Shown here: piece by piece, positions 32,908 through 42,385 of the stretch
How positions within the stretch are numbered: the first letter of the stretch is position 1
How the letters are laid out: each line of letters opens with the position of its first letter
Assembly: GCA_965268675.1 (NCBI GenBank)
Contig: OZ254179.1
Span: forward strand, 1,116,001-1,180,000
Origin: AAA044-D11 sp009705075
Lineage (GTDB): Bacteria > Actinomycetota > Actinomycetes > Nanopelagicales > Nanopelagicaceae
Length of the DNA stretch: 64,000 nt
Reading direction: 5' to 3'
The notes under the pieces: model-generated
Seen by the model: only the letters and a program-made list of their open reading frames with translations
Databases searched by the model: none
Told to the model about the DNA's origin: nothing
Position numbers and translations under genes: made by a program

Positions 32908-33441
32908 ATGGAAAATACATATCGAGTAATGAATTATGGATCTGCTGGTTCGACAACGCCCTTTGACCATTCACTCTGGTCACATCCCATGCTTGCCTTC
33001 TATGTTCCAGAGAAGGCTCCTGAGACGCCCAAAGTCCCAACGAAGTTATATCTTGTCCCTACACCAGAATATTTTGGTCGGGGTGTTGAAGATTATTCGG
33101 ATCCTGAATTTTTAGCTAAGCCCTCTCCGCTCTCCGACCTTCCAGAAATCCAAGAATGGATCACGAAATTTGTACTTAGTGTTGTAGAAATCTGGGGTGG
33201 GCGTAGGTCGGCCAATCAACTTGCAAGGTGGTGCCATCGACAGGTGCACCAACAATTATTAGTTAAATCTTCGACGATAAAAGTTGCACCCAAGATTCGT
33301 AAAATCTATATCAGTCAACCAATTGAAGGTGTAGCTGAGACCACAGTGACTTTGCGAATCGGGGAACGTGTTCGCTCGTTAATACTTAGATTTGAAGGAG
33401 TTGATAAGCGGTGGCTCTGCACTGAATTAGTTCTGCTCTAA
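32908..33441 (+). CDS. Rv3235-like family protein
   Basis: A 177 aa actinobacterial protein of unknown function that is regularly found beside secA. The conserved half is C-terminal: FVLSVVEIWGGRRSANQLARW, HRQVHQQLLVK, and VTLRIGERVRSLILRFEGVDKRWLCTELVLL, which looks like a compact beta-rich domain. ATG 32908 has GGGAG about 10 nt upstream. It converges on secA with a 4 nt gap. No catalytic motif is visible. Confidence 0.8.
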   Translation: MENTYRVMNYGSAGSTTPFDHSLWSHPMLAFYVPEKAPETPKVPTKLYLVPTPEYFGRGVEDYSDPEFLAKPSPLSDLPEIQEWITKFVLSVVEIWGGRRSANQLARWCHRQVHQQLLVKSSTIKVAPKIRKIYISQPIEGVAETTVTLRIGERVRSLILRFEGVDKRWLCTELVLL

Positions 33442-33445
33442 GAAA

Positions 33446-36121
33446 TTAAGCAGCACCATGGCAACGCTTATATTTGCGACCAGAGCCACAAGGGCATGGA
33501 GCATTTCTAGCGGTTCCACCTGTTGAAACTGCAGTTCCATCTTCATCAGATGCTGAGTACCGAAGCTCGCTCTGTGGTTGAATTGCAGGAGTTAACCCTT
33601 TGGCTTCAACGCCACCAGATTCTTCTTCAACGCTTACTTCAACATTAAATAAGAATCCTGCCAACTCTTCCTTAATTGCATCCATCATTGCGGCGAATAA
33701 GTCGTAACCCTCTTTTTGGTATTCGACAAGTGGATCTCGTTGCGCCATCGCCCGCAATCCGATTCCCTCTTGCAGATAATCCATTTCATAGAGGTGTTCG
33801 CGCCATTTGCGATCTAAGACGGAGAGCAAAATCTTCCGCTCTAATTCGCGAGTAACTGTTGGCGTCAATGCTGTTTCGCGCGCTTCGTATGCTTTTTCAA
33901 CATCGGCTAGAACACGATCTAAAATAAATCCTTGATTTAAGCCAGAGCGACCACCTGCTTCTGCGGCAAGTTCTTCAACGGTAAATGAGATCGGATAGAG
34001 CGCTTTTAACGCTGTATGAAGAGTATCTAGATCCCAATCTTCGCCAAAGCCATCACTTGTTGCTGATTCAACATATGCAGAAATTGTGTCAACAATAAAA
34101 GTTTTGACTTGCTCCTGGATATCGGCGCCTTCTAGAACTTCACGGCGTTCGCTATAAACAACCTCACGTTGACGATTCATGACATCGTCATATTTCAAGA
34201 CATTTTTCCGCATTTCAAAGTTAAGAGATTCAACTTGAGTCTGCGCAGAACGAATTGCATTTGAAACCATCTTGGATTCAATCGGCACGTCATCTGCAAT
34301 ACCAGCAGCGCCAAGGAATCTTTCTACGATTCCTGAATTAAACCTGCGCATCAAATCATCTTCAAGTGAGAGATAGAAGCGAGATTCTCCGGGATCGCCT
34401 TGACGTCCAGAACGACCGCGCAACTGATTATCGATTCGGCGAGACTCATGGCGTTCGGTTCCAAGTACATAAAGTCCACCAAAGCCAACAACAATCTCGT
34501 GCTCTTTCGCGACCGCAGCTTTTTGTTTAGCTAACTCATCTGGCCATGCGGCCTCGTATTCATCTGGTGTTTCAACTGGGTTTAAGCCACGTCGTTGTAA
34601 TTCAAAATCAGCCATAAATTCTGGATTGCCACCAAGCATGATGTCAGTTCCGCGACCCGCCATATTTGTTGCAACTGTTACTGCGCCAACTGTTCCAGCA
34701 CGAGCAATAATTGCCGCTTCACGTTCATGTTGCTTTGCATTCAAAACTTCATGAGGAATTCCACGCTTCTTAAGTAGATCTGAAAGTTCTTCGGATTTTT
34801 CAACAGAGACTGTTCCAACTAAGACTGGTTGGCCTTTCTTATGATGTTCAGCAATATCTTCGGCTGATGCGATAAATTTTGCGAGCTCACTCTTGTAAAT
34901 TAGGTCTGGTTGGTCGATACGTTGCATTGGTCGATTAGTTGGGATCGGGATAACGCCCAACTTGTAGATTTGCATAAGTTCAGAGGCCTCTGTCATAGCT
35001 GTTCCGGTCATACCAGAAAGCTTTTCGTAGAGCCGGAAATAGTTCTGCAAGGTAATTGTTGCAAGCGTCTGATTTTCATCTTGAATCTCAAGGCGCTCTT
35101 TTGCTTCTAGCGCTTGGTGTAAACCTTCGTTATAGCGACGGCCAGCGAGCATTCGGCCCGTGTGCTCATCAACAATTAATAATTCGCCATTCATAACAAC
35201 ATAATCCTTATCGCGCTTGAAAAGTTCCTTTGCGCGGATTCCATTGTTCAAATACCCAATCATTGGGGTATTTACAGATTCGTAGAGATTTTCAATACCT
35301 AGAAGCTCTTCGACTTTTGTAACTCCGAGTTCTAGAACACCAACTGTGCGCTTCTTCTCATCTACTTCGTAGTGGACATTACGCTCTAATTTCTGCGCGA
35401 TCGTCGCAAATTCTACGTACCACTTTGTTGGCTTATCCGCCGGTCCACTGATAATTAAAGGAGTTCTTGCTTCATCAATCAAAATCGAATCGGCCTCATC
35501 AATAATGGCGAAATTGTGTTCACGCTGAACGCAATCTTCTAAGGTCCAAGCCATGTTGTCACGGAGATAATCAAAACCAAATTCATTATTTGTGCCATAT
35601 GTAATATCTGCGGCATAAGCTTCACGTCGTTCTGCTGGTGACATATTCGAGAGAATTACGCCAACCTTCAAACCAAGAAAACGGTGGATACGTCCCATCC
35701 ATTCGCTATCGCGCTCTGCCAGGTAATCGTTAACTGTTACAACGTGAACGCCTTTGCCAGTTAATGCATTTAAATATGCTGGAAGAGTTGAAACCAGAGT
35801 CTTACCTTCACCGGTTCGCATCTCTGCAACATTTCCTTTATGTAGCGCAGCGCCGCCCATAATTTGAACGTCATAGTGCCGTTGACCGAGGGTTCGCCTT
35901 GCAGCTTCCCGCACAGTTGCGAATGCTTCAGGCAAAATATCTTCCAAGCTCTTACGTGCAGCAAGTTGGTCTTTTAGTTTTGTTGTTTGAGAACGTAGAT
36001 CAGCATCGCTCAAAGCAGAAATTTCTGGTTCAAAGTCCAAAACTTCTTTTGCAATTTTTTCTAGTTGGCGAATGTTGCGGCCTTCTCCAGCGCGCAAAAT
36101 CTTGTCTAGTAGCGGTGACAC
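33446..36121 (-). CDS. secA: Protein translocase ATPase SecA
   Basis: Motor that drives preproteins through SecYEG. The 891 aa contain Walker A MRTGEGKTL, Walker B IIDEADSILIDEARTPLIISG, the preprotein cross-linking domain, the second nucleotide-binding fold (NMAGRGTDIMLGGNPE, QLRGRSGRQGDPGESRFYLSLEDDLMRRF), the helical scaffold, and a C-terminal SEC-C zinc knuckle (CPCGSGRKYKRCHG). The start is GTG 36121 behind AGAGGA. Signal-peptide proteins in this window such as the GH18 enzyme are its likely clients. Confidence 0.98.
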   Translation of the reverse strand: MSPLLDKILRAGEGRNIRQLEKIAKEVLDFEPEISALSDADLRSQTTKLKDQLAARKSLEDILPEAFATVREAARRTLGQRHYDVQIMGGAALHKGNVAEMRTGEGKTLVSTLPAYLNALTGKGVHVVTVNDYLAERDSEWMGRIHRFLGLKVGVILSNMSPAERREAYAADITYGTNNEFGFDYLRDNMAWTLEDCVQREHNFAIIDEADSILIDEARTPLIISGPADKPTKWYVEFATIAQKLERNVHYEVDEKKRTVGVLELGVTKVEELLGIENLYESVNTPMIGYLNNGIRAKELFKRDKDYVVMNGELLIVDEHTGRMLAGRRYNEGLHQALEAKERLEIQDENQTLATITLQNYFRLYEKLSGMTGTAMTEASELMQIYKLGVIPIPTNRPMQRIDQPDLIYKSELAKFIASAEDIAEHHKKGQPVLVGTVSVEKSEELSDLLKKRGIPHEVLNAKQHEREAAIIARAGTVGAVTVATNMAGRGTDIMLGGNPEFMADFELQRRGLNPVETPDEYEAAWPDELAKQKAAVAKEHEIVVGFGGLYVLGTERHESRRIDNQLRGRSGRQGDPGESRFYLSLEDDLMRRFNSGIVERFLGAAGIADDVPIESKMVSNAIRSAQTQVESLNFEMRKNVLKYDDVMNRQREVVYSERREVLEGADIQEQVKTFIVDTISAYVESATSDGFGEDWDLDTLHTALKALYPISFTVEELAAEAGGRSGLNQGFILDRVLADVEKAYEARETALTPTVTRELERKILLSVLDRKWREHLYEMDYLQEGIGLRAMAQRDPLVEYQKEGYDLFAAMMDAIKEELAGFLFNVEVSVEEESGGVEAKGLTPAIQPQSELRYSASDEDGTAVSTGGTARNAPCPCGSGRKYKRCHGAA

Positions 36122-36179
36122 ATATCCTCTTTCATAGCTCTTTTATTGAAACGGCCGGCGCAGCGGACATGGGGATATC

Positions 36180-36947
36180 TTAATGTGTAAATCCATCTGT
36201 CGCGCACGATGCAAGGGTTCCATCTACCCTCAGACCAAGGCTATTTAGCGCCTTATTTGCCGCCTGAACGGTAGTTCCTGTAGTAACTAAATCATCCACC
36301 AAAAATACTAAGGTTTTAAATAGTTGGTCAGGATTTATTCCATTTTGGATCCGCTTAATTCGCGCAATTTCATTATTGAATCGTGGGTTAATCTCAAATG
36401 CTCCGAGCATATTTAGCTCTCTCTCATGAAAATTTAAGGTCGATTGATCTACTATTTTTTTGGCATGTTGCAGGCAATTGAGAGCTTTTAGATTGGCGAT
36501 ATGTGAATCTCTCATCAGCAATTTCAGAAGTAGTTCCACATGAGCAAAGCCACGTGCGCGGTCTGCTTCTCTTCGCGATGGAATAGGGATAAGAATGATT
36601 TCGCAATTTTGACTCTTTGGGTTTTTTGAGAATCCTTTAATAGCCACGGTAAGTGAGCGCAGCAAACAAGTAGCCAAGAATTTTCGAGCGTGAATTTGAT
36701 TGTTCTCTTTTGCCGCAAGTATGAGGCGCGACATTGTTGGAGAATACTTACTTCCAGCGAAAACCTTAACTGAGCCGCGATTGACCTGAATTATATCTGT
36801 CGTTAATAATTCCCTGCATCTCTCGCAAATTCCGAAGTCCGCAAAATCATTGCAGCCATCTCTTCCGCATGATGGGCATTTAACTGTAAAGATTAGTGAT
36901 GAGAGCGCTGTGAATATTAATCTAACTCTTGAATTGGTATTCGGCAT
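36180..36947 (-). CDS. comF: ComF family phosphoribosyltransferase-like protein
   Basis: ComF proteins are implicated in DNA uptake and processing during competence. The 255 aa contain an N-terminal four-cysteine zinc motif (CPSCGRDGCNDF with ICERCREL) and a type I PRTase domain whose PRPP loop is VFLVDDLVTTGTT. RGFAHVELLLKLL is the family core. It lies between mtrB and secA as in mycobacteria, except that lpqB and hpf, which usually flank it, are missing from this locus. Confidence 0.88.
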   Translation of the reverse strand: MPNTNSRVRLIFTALSSLIFTVKCPSCGRDGCNDFADFGICERCRELLTTDIIQVNRGSVKVFAGSKYSPTMSRLILAAKENNQIHARKFLATCLLRSLTVAIKGFSKNPKSQNCEIILIPIPSRREADRARGFAHVELLLKLLMRDSHIANLKALNCLQHAKKIVDQSTLNFHERELNMLGAFEINPRFNNEIARIKRIQNGINPDQLFKTLVFLVDDLVTTGTTVQAANKALNSLGLRVDGTLASCATDGFTH

Positions 36948-37004
36948 AAATAAAGTATTACTAGAGAAATTACATTCCAGAGCACGGTAAATCTAATTGT
37001 GACT

Positions 37005-38543
37005 TTATTCAGGCTGTGCAGAAATTGGCTTGGAATTAATAGTTCCCCCAGCAAATTTAGGAATTGTTAAAACGAAGTGAGCACCTTTGGTTGGCTCGCC
37101 CCAAACATCAATTTCCCCTTGATGCAATCTTGCATCCTCTAGAGCAATCGAAAGTCCAAGTCCAGTTCCGCCCGTTGTTCGCGCTCTTGAACTGTCAGCG
37201 CGCCAGAAACGCTCAAAGAGTAATTTCTTATCGATGTAGTTAAATCCAACTCCATAGTCACGTACACCAATTGAAACTTCATTATCAGTCTCTTCTATTT
37301 GAATATCAATGTTCTTATCTTCACGATGATCCACAGCATTGGAAATCAAGTTGCGAATAATCCGCTTAATCCTTCGCGGATCCACATCAACTAGAACTGG
37401 TTTATCTGGTGCCCATAGGTGAATTATTCGGTCCTGACTTGGATGTAAATAATCGATGGTTTCTTTTACTAATGTGGTCAAATCAATCTCTTCAATTTCA
37501 AGAATTGCAGCTTGAGCATCGAATCGGCTTACCTCAAGTAAGTCAGTAAGAAGAGATTCAAATCGTTCGATCTGAGAGATTAATAGTTCAGCACTCCTTG
37601 TAACGGTGGGTTCGAAATTTTCTCTGGCTGAGTAAATAACCTGAGATGCCATTCGAATTGTCGTAAGCGGGGTTCGAAGTTCATGAGACACATCTGACAC
37701 GAATCGCTGCTGTAATTTTGAAAGATTTTCGAGTCTTGAGATTTGTTGTTGAAGGGAAACTGCCATTTCATTAAATGAGTATCCCAAACTTGCTATTTCA
37801 TCTTGCCCTTGAATATCCATGCGGAGTTCTAGATTTCCTGCTGTCAACTCTTCTGCGACTCTCGCGGCATCTCGAATTGGTGAAATTAGGCGACGTAGGA
37901 CGAAGAAGGTAATTAAACCAATTAGTAAAGTAAGTGCGATACCCGTCAGCCAAAGGTAATTTAAAATAAGAGACATCGTTCGACTCTGTTGGGCCAAACT
38001 AAAGAGCACATAAAACTCATACTTGCCTGCGCCCTTAATCGTTAAAATATGGCCAACAGCTATTGCCGGTTCGACTTTTCCATCTACATATTGCAAGTCG
38101 GTGCGTTCCCACTTAGTTGAAGAATTTGTGGTTGATGCGACCCTGGTCTTCTCTCTTAAAGATTCGGGAACTGATTTAGGTTCTAATAAGTTAGATGTGC
38201 CATCGAATCTGTAGCGGCTTCCAGTGTCTTTATAGGTAAAAATTGCGAGCTCACGAGCAGCGCTTTCAAATGTCTTAGGAGGTACGGCTAGAATCTCAGA
38301 GAAGATTAATTTTAGAGCAGCTTTATCTTGGTATTGCGAGAAAGTTAATTGAAGCTGGGTATTTCTAGCAGTTGATTGAGCATCTAAAATCGATAATTTA
38401 AGTTTTTCGTCAAAGATGCCTGATGAGATTTGATTGTAAAGCGCAGATCCTAGAAGCCAAATAATTATGAATGAAAGTGCAACAATCGTGCTGGTCACTC
38501 GAAAGACAAGCGAGGAATTCCAAGCCTTAAATGGCGAGGTCAC
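37005..38543 (-). CDS. mtrB: Sensor histidine kinase MtrB
   Basis: Membrane kinase of the MtrAB system, which in Actinobacteria controls cell-wall hydrolases, division and osmotic response. The 512 aa comprise a first helix at about residues 15-35, an extracellular sensor region to about 195, a second helix, a HAMP domain (RRLISPIRDAARVAEELTAG), the HisKA dimerisation domain with FVSDVSHELRTPLTTIRMAS and a HATPase_c domain (NAVDH, DYGVGFNYID, RTTGGTGLGLSI). Start GTG 38543 overlaps the mtrA stop by 4 nt (GTGA). The usual third gene, lipoprotein lpqB, is absent; comF follows directly. Confidence 0.95.
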   Translation of the reverse strand: MTSPFKAWNSSLVFRVTSTIVALSFIIIWLLGSALYNQISSGIFDEKLKLSILDAQSTARNTQLQLTFSQYQDKAALKLIFSEILAVPPKTFESAARELAIFTYKDTGSRYRFDGTSNLLEPKSVPESLREKTRVASTTNSSTKWERTDLQYVDGKVEPAIAVGHILTIKGAGKYEFYVLFSLAQQSRTMSLILNYLWLTGIALTLLIGLITFFVLRRLISPIRDAARVAEELTAGNLELRMDIQGQDEIASLGYSFNEMAVSLQQQISRLENLSKLQQRFVSDVSHELRTPLTTIRMASQVIYSARENFEPTVTRSAELLISQIERFESLLTDLLEVSRFDAQAAILEIEEIDLTTLVKETIDYLHPSQDRIIHLWAPDKPVLVDVDPRRIKRIIRNLISNAVDHREDKNIDIQIEETDNEVSIGVRDYGVGFNYIDKKLLFERFWRADSSRARTTGGTGLGLSIALEDARLHQGEIDVWGEPTKGAHFVLTIPKFAGGTINSKPISAQPE

Positions 38544-39226
38544 TGAGAACTTCCAGAAACACCAGCCTTATATCCGACACCACGAACCGTAAGAATTATC
38601 TTTGGATTCTCCGGATCAATCTCAACTTTCGAGCGCAATCTTTGGATATGAACATTGACCAATCGGGTATCAGTTGCAGGTCGATAACCCCAGACTTCAC
38701 TTAAAAGCGCCTCTCGCGTGAATACTCGACCTGGCTCTTTAGCTAGAGCAACTAGAAGATCAAATTCCAAGCGCGTTAGTGCGATAACTTGGCCATCTCG
38801 AATAATTGAGTGTTCGATCTGGTCAATCTTAATATTTCCAATTTGTAGATCAGAGCTAATATCGGCGGTACTTCTACGTAATCTAACTTTCATGCGAGCA
38901 ACCAGTTCTGATGGATCAAATGGCTTTACCATGTAATCATCAGCACCGGCTTCTAGTCCAGCAACAACATCCTGCTTATCGCTCTTTGCCGATAACATAA
39001 CAATCGGAACCATAGATTTTTCGCGAATTAATTTACAAACTTCAACGCCGTTTAATCCGGGAAGCATTACATCTAATAAAACTAAATCCGGAGTTTGTGC
39101 CTCAAAAACAGACATAACTTCGTCACCGCGGCCTACTAAATCCACTTCATATCCGGCACCAGTTAAAACGATGCCGAGCATTTCAGCTAGATCTTGGTCG
39201 TCATCGACGACCATGATCAGAGTCAT
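38540..39226 (-). CDS. mtrA: Response regulator MtrA
   Basis: OmpR/PhoB-type DNA-binding regulator. The 228 aa contain the receiver domain with VVDDDQDL acidic pocket, phospho-acceptor D52 in LVLLDVMLPG and K in VMLSAKSD, and a C-terminal winged helix (TRLEFDLLVALAKEPGRVFTREALL, DTRLVNVHIQRLRSKVE). The ATG at 39226 shares one base with the sahH stop (TAATG), so the sahH-mtrA-mtrB run is translationally coupled. Possible targets in this window include envelope genes, but I could not confirm any binding site. Confidence 0.97.
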   Translation of the reverse strand: MTLIMVVDDDQDLAEMLGIVLTGAGYEVDLVGRGDEVMSVFEAQTPDLVLLDVMLPGLNGVEVCKLIREKSMVPIVMLSAKSDKQDVVAGLEAGADDYMVKPFDPSELVARMKVRLRRSTADISSDLQIGNIKIDQIEHSIIRDGQVIALTRLEFDLLVALAKEPGRVFTREALLSEVWGYRPATDTRLVNVHIQRLRSKVEIDPENPKIILTVRGVGYKAGVSGSSQ

Positions 39227-40503
39227 TAGCTACCGTGCTCCCAAGAGTTGAGGTAAAGCTCTTGTGCTGGAGTTAATTTATCAATTGTTGATCCCATGCT
39301 CTCTAACTTCAAGCGCGCAACCTCTTTATCAATTTCAGTTGGAACATCATGTAACCCAGCGCCGAGTTCTGCTGCTGCCTTCAATAAATATTCAGCAGTA
39401 AGCGCTTGATCAGAGAATGACATATCCATTACAGATGCTGGGTGTCCTTCGGCAGCACCGAGGTTTACGAGTCGGCCTTCGGCTAGAAGAAGGATGCGAC
39501 GACCATCAGCCATTACATATTCATCTGTTTGGTGACGCATCTTGGCATTCTTAGATTTTGCATTCTGCTCAAGCCAAGCAACATCAATTTCAATATCAAA
39601 GTGGCCGGCATTCGAAAGAATTGCGCCATCTTTCATTACCTTGAAATGTTCTTCACGAAGTACGTCGCGATTACCTGTAACAGTTACGTAGATATCGCCA
39701 TACTTTGCAGCTTCTGTCATTGGCATAACTCGATAGCCCTGCATAAGTGCATCTAGCGCCTTAGTTGGATCAATTTCAGTAACAATTACATCTGCGCCCA
39801 TACCTTTTGCACGCTCTGCAACACCTTTACCGCAATAACCAAAACCAGCTACAACGAAGGTTTTACCCGCGACGAGTGAATTTGTTGAACGGAAGATTGC
39901 ATCCAGCGTTGATTGGCCGGTGCCAAAACGATTATCAAACATATGCTTTGTGTCGGTGTCATTCACGGCAATCATTGGGAACTTAAGGGCGCCATCTTTA
40001 GTCATCTGGCTTAAGCGGATAACACCTGTAGTTGTCTCTTCACAACCACCGATAATTCCATCAATTAATTCGGTTCGGGTTGTATGAAGAGTATTTACTA
40101 AGTCGCAACCATCATCGAATACTAAATGTGGCTTGATATCTAGTGAGGCATTGATATGTGAATAGTAGCCATCACGATCAACAGCATTGCGAGCAAAGAC
40201 GCTGATTCCATACTCGTGTACCAGCGCTGCGGCTGTGTCATCTTGAGTAGAAAGTGGATTTGATGCACAAAGGGCAAGTTCTGCGCCACCTGCTTTGAGG
40301 GCACGCATCAAGTTGGCAGTCTCAGTAGTTACATGCATGCAGGCAGAGATTCGTATTCCTTTAAATGGTTGTTCTTTCTCAAAACGTTCACGAATCTGCG
40401 CAAGAACTGGCATATTCCGTTCCGCCCATTCGATTCTCTTTTTGCCTTCAGCCGCTAGGGCAGCGTTTGCAATGTCATGTTTTACGGCTGTTTGAACGTT
40501 CAC
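39226..40503 (-). CDS. ahcY: S-adenosylhomocysteine hydrolase (adenosylhomocysteinase)
   Basis: Splits S-adenosylhomocysteine into adenosine and homocysteine with bound NAD, keeping methylation going. The 425 aa contain the NAD-binding loop VVAGFGYCGKGVAERAKGMG, SNAGHFDIEIDVAWLE, and the C-terminal GHPASVMDMSFSDQALTAEYL. The start is GTG 40503 with AGGAG at spacing 7. sahH beside mtrA is conserved in Actinobacteria. No SAH riboswitch fits in the 35 bp upstream gap. Confidence 0.97.
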   Translation of the reverse strand: MNVQTAVKHDIANAALAAEGKKRIEWAERNMPVLAQIRERFEKEQPFKGIRISACMHVTTETANLMRALKAGGAELALCASNPLSTQDDTAAALVHEYGISVFARNAVDRDGYYSHINASLDIKPHLVFDDGCDLVNTLHTTRTELIDGIIGGCEETTTGVIRLSQMTKDGALKFPMIAVNDTDTKHMFDNRFGTGQSTLDAIFRSTNSLVAGKTFVVAGFGYCGKGVAERAKGMGADVIVTEIDPTKALDALMQGYRVMPMTEAAKYGDIYVTVTGNRDVLREEHFKVMKDGAILSNAGHFDIEIDVAWLEQNAKSKNAKMRHQTDEYVMADGRRILLLAEGRLVNLGAAEGHPASVMDMSFSDQALTAEYLLKAAAELGAGLHDVPTEIDKEVARLKLESMGSTIDKLTPAQELYLNSWEHGS

Positions 40504-40538
40504 GAATAACTCCTATGAAATATTGGTAGGGGCGTAGG

Positions 40539-41942
40539 TTATCGCTTAGCCCTGATGATTGCGAGTAGAGCGTCGCGCGCCTTGATCATTTGAGCCTCAG
40601 TATCGCCTTCGACATTTAAGCGAAGCAACGGCTCAGTGTTAGATGCTCGAACATTGAACCAATACTTTGGGCCAGTCAAGGTAATGCCATCTAATTCATC
40701 TACCTCAAATCCTTTTCCAGCACTGCCATATTCAGCGAGAATTGCAGCGATTGCCGCCGGGACATCTTTAACTTCAGAATTAATTTCACCACTTGAAAAA
40801 TAACGATTAAACGGCTTGAGAAGAGTTGAAAGTGAGCTCTTTCCAGAAGCCAATTCGGTTAACGCGAAAAGTGCGGCAAGCGCTCCGGAATCCGCACGCC
40901 AAAAATCGGCAAAATAGAAATGGCCAGAATGTTCTCCGCCAAATATTGCACCAGAATCCGCCATCATTTTCTTTATAAATGAATGTCCAACTCGTGATCG
41001 CAGTGGTATCCCGCCATTTTCAGCGATTATCTCCGGAACCGCTTTTGAAGATATTAGATTGTAAATAATTGTAGAACCAGGCTTTCGTTTTAACTCACGC
41101 ACTGCTATCAATCCAGTGAGCGCTGAAGGATTTACTAGCGCACCTTTCTCATCTATCAAGAAACAGCGATCGGCATCGCCATCAAAAGCAAGTCCGATAT
41201 CCGCTTTCTCTTTAATAACTCGCTTCTGTAAGTCAACTAAATTCTTAGCATCAATGGGGTTTGCTTCATGATTTGGAAAATTTCCATCCAACTCAAAATA
41301 CATAGGAATCACATCAACATTTAGCCGAGCCATAATGGCTGGTGCAGTGTGGCCAGCCATGCCATTTCCGGCGTCGATAACAACTTTCAATCTGCGTTGC
41401 GAGGAATCGGAAGGATCAATCTCTGGGAAGAGTGAAAGCAGAAAATCAACATAGTCATTTAACAAATCGCGCTTACTCTCGCGACCAACCGGCCTATTGG
41501 TTATTGGCATACCTTGAAGTATCAATTGCTTAATTCTTCGAAGCCCCGAATCTTGGCCGATTGGGACCGCTCCGCTTTTACATAACTTCATTCCATTGTA
41601 GGCAGCTGGATTGTGGCTTGCGGTAAACATAGCGCCAGGCATATTCAATTTGCCAGCCGCAAAATACAACATATCTGTTGATGCTAATCCGATTCGAATT
41701 ACATCCATACCTTGCGAAGTTGCGCCGTCAGAAAAAGCTTCGGCCAAGGTAGGAGATGAAGGACGCATATCTTCACCAATGATTATTGTTGATGGCTCTC
41801 GCTCTTCCTGCAGAAATTTTGCATATGCACCACCAAGAACGAAGGCAAAATCTGGGGTTAGTTGTGAATCAACAAGCCCGCGCACGTCATAGGCTTTAAT
41901 TATTGAATCTAAGAATTCTTCGGTGAGCTCACCAGTTGGCAT
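40539..41942 (-). CDS. manB: Phosphomannomutase/phosphoglucomutase (ManB)
   Basis: Interconverts hexose 6- and 1-phosphates; in Actinobacteria the ManB enzyme here feeds GDP-mannose for glycans. The 467 aa have the phosphoserine loop FTASHNPAAYNGMKL, the metal-binding DGDADRCFLIDE, the sugar-binding GGEHSGHFYFADF and the C-terminal phosphate loop VRASNTEPLLRLNVE. ATG at 41942 has TAGATT 6 nt upstream and no Shine-Dalgarno sequence. Neighbours DUF3499, DUF5719, GT2 and whiB2 are the usual actinobacterial set. Confidence 0.95.
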   Translation of the reverse strand: MPTGELTEEFLDSIIKAYDVRGLVDSQLTPDFAFVLGGAYAKFLQEEREPSTIIIGEDMRPSSPTLAEAFSDGATSQGMDVIRIGLASTDMLYFAAGKLNMPGAMFTASHNPAAYNGMKLCKSGAVPIGQDSGLRRIKQLILQGMPITNRPVGRESKRDLLNDYVDFLLSLFPEIDPSDSSQRRLKVVIDAGNGMAGHTAPAIMARLNVDVIPMYFELDGNFPNHEANPIDAKNLVDLQKRVIKEKADIGLAFDGDADRCFLIDEKGALVNPSALTGLIAVRELKRKPGSTIIYNLISSKAVPEIIAENGGIPLRSRVGHSFIKKMMADSGAIFGGEHSGHFYFADFWRADSGALAALFALTELASGKSSLSTLLKPFNRYFSSGEINSEVKDVPAAIAAILAEYGSAGKGFEVDELDGITLTGPKYWFNVRASNTEPLLRLNVEGDTEAQMIKARDALLAIIRAKR

Positions 41943-41948
41943 AGCGCT

Positions 41949-41954
41949 AATCTA
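41949..41954 (-). promoter_or_regulatory. -10 element of a leaderless promoter (manB)
   Basis: TAGATT on the minus strand, 6 nt (AGCGCT) before the manB ATG. It lies between the DUF3499 stop and manB, implying manB has its own start site. Confidence 0.5.
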
Positions 41955-41967
41955 ACTTAAAATTAAT

Positions 41968-42345
41968 TTAGTTTGGAATAGCTCTAAGGTGCCCTCTACG
42001 CCCAATTTCAAGCGGTGGAATATTCAAATCAGGTAAATCAGTTCTAACTACGCTCTCTCTAGAGCCCACTTCGCGCACAGCATCAGCGATAGCCATCAAA
42101 TCATCATTAGTCGGTCCCGACGCAACTGACTCAGGTTCATGTTTGATTATCGTCCAACCTACAGGAGCGCTCATTCGTAGACTGTGTTGATCGCAGAGAT
42201 CGTAAGCATGTGGCTCTGAAAAAGTTGCAAGTGGGCCAAGGACTGCAGTTGAATCTGAATAAATATAAGTAAGTGTTTTTGTTGCAAGGTGGCGACAACC
42301 AACGCGCGAACAGAGGCGGCCTGTACGTGGTTGTGGGCGTGTCAT
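41968..42345 (-). CDS. DUF3499 family protein
   Basis: A 125 aa actinobacterial protein of unknown function, always between a DUF5719/GT2 pair and manB. A zinc-ribbon-like N terminus (LCSRVGCRHLATKTLTYIY) and a second half YDLCDQHSLRMSAPVGW provide conserved Cys and His residues. ATG at 42345 has TAGCCT 7 nt upstream and no Shine-Dalgarno sequence. Confidence 0.85.
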   Translation of the reverse strand: MTRPQPRTGRLCSRVGCRHLATKTLTYIYSDSTAVLGPLATFSEPHAYDLCDQHSLRMSAPVGWTIIKHEPESVASGPTNDDLMAIADAVREVGSRESVVRTDLPDLNIPPLEIGRRGHLRAIPN

Positions 42346-42352
42346 AGTTAAG

Positions 42353-42358
42353 AGGCTA
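42353..42358 (-). promoter_or_regulatory. -10 element of a leaderless promoter (DUF3499)
   Basis: TAGCCT on the minus strand, 7 nt (CTTAACT) before the ATG at 42345. Confidence 0.45.
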
Positions 42359-42385
42359 TCGCGCCAAGGCGCTAAAAGATGGGAT

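Noticed and set aside
40504..40538. Possible SAH or SAM riboswitch before sahH
   Set aside because: Only 35 nt between genes, too short for any known class.
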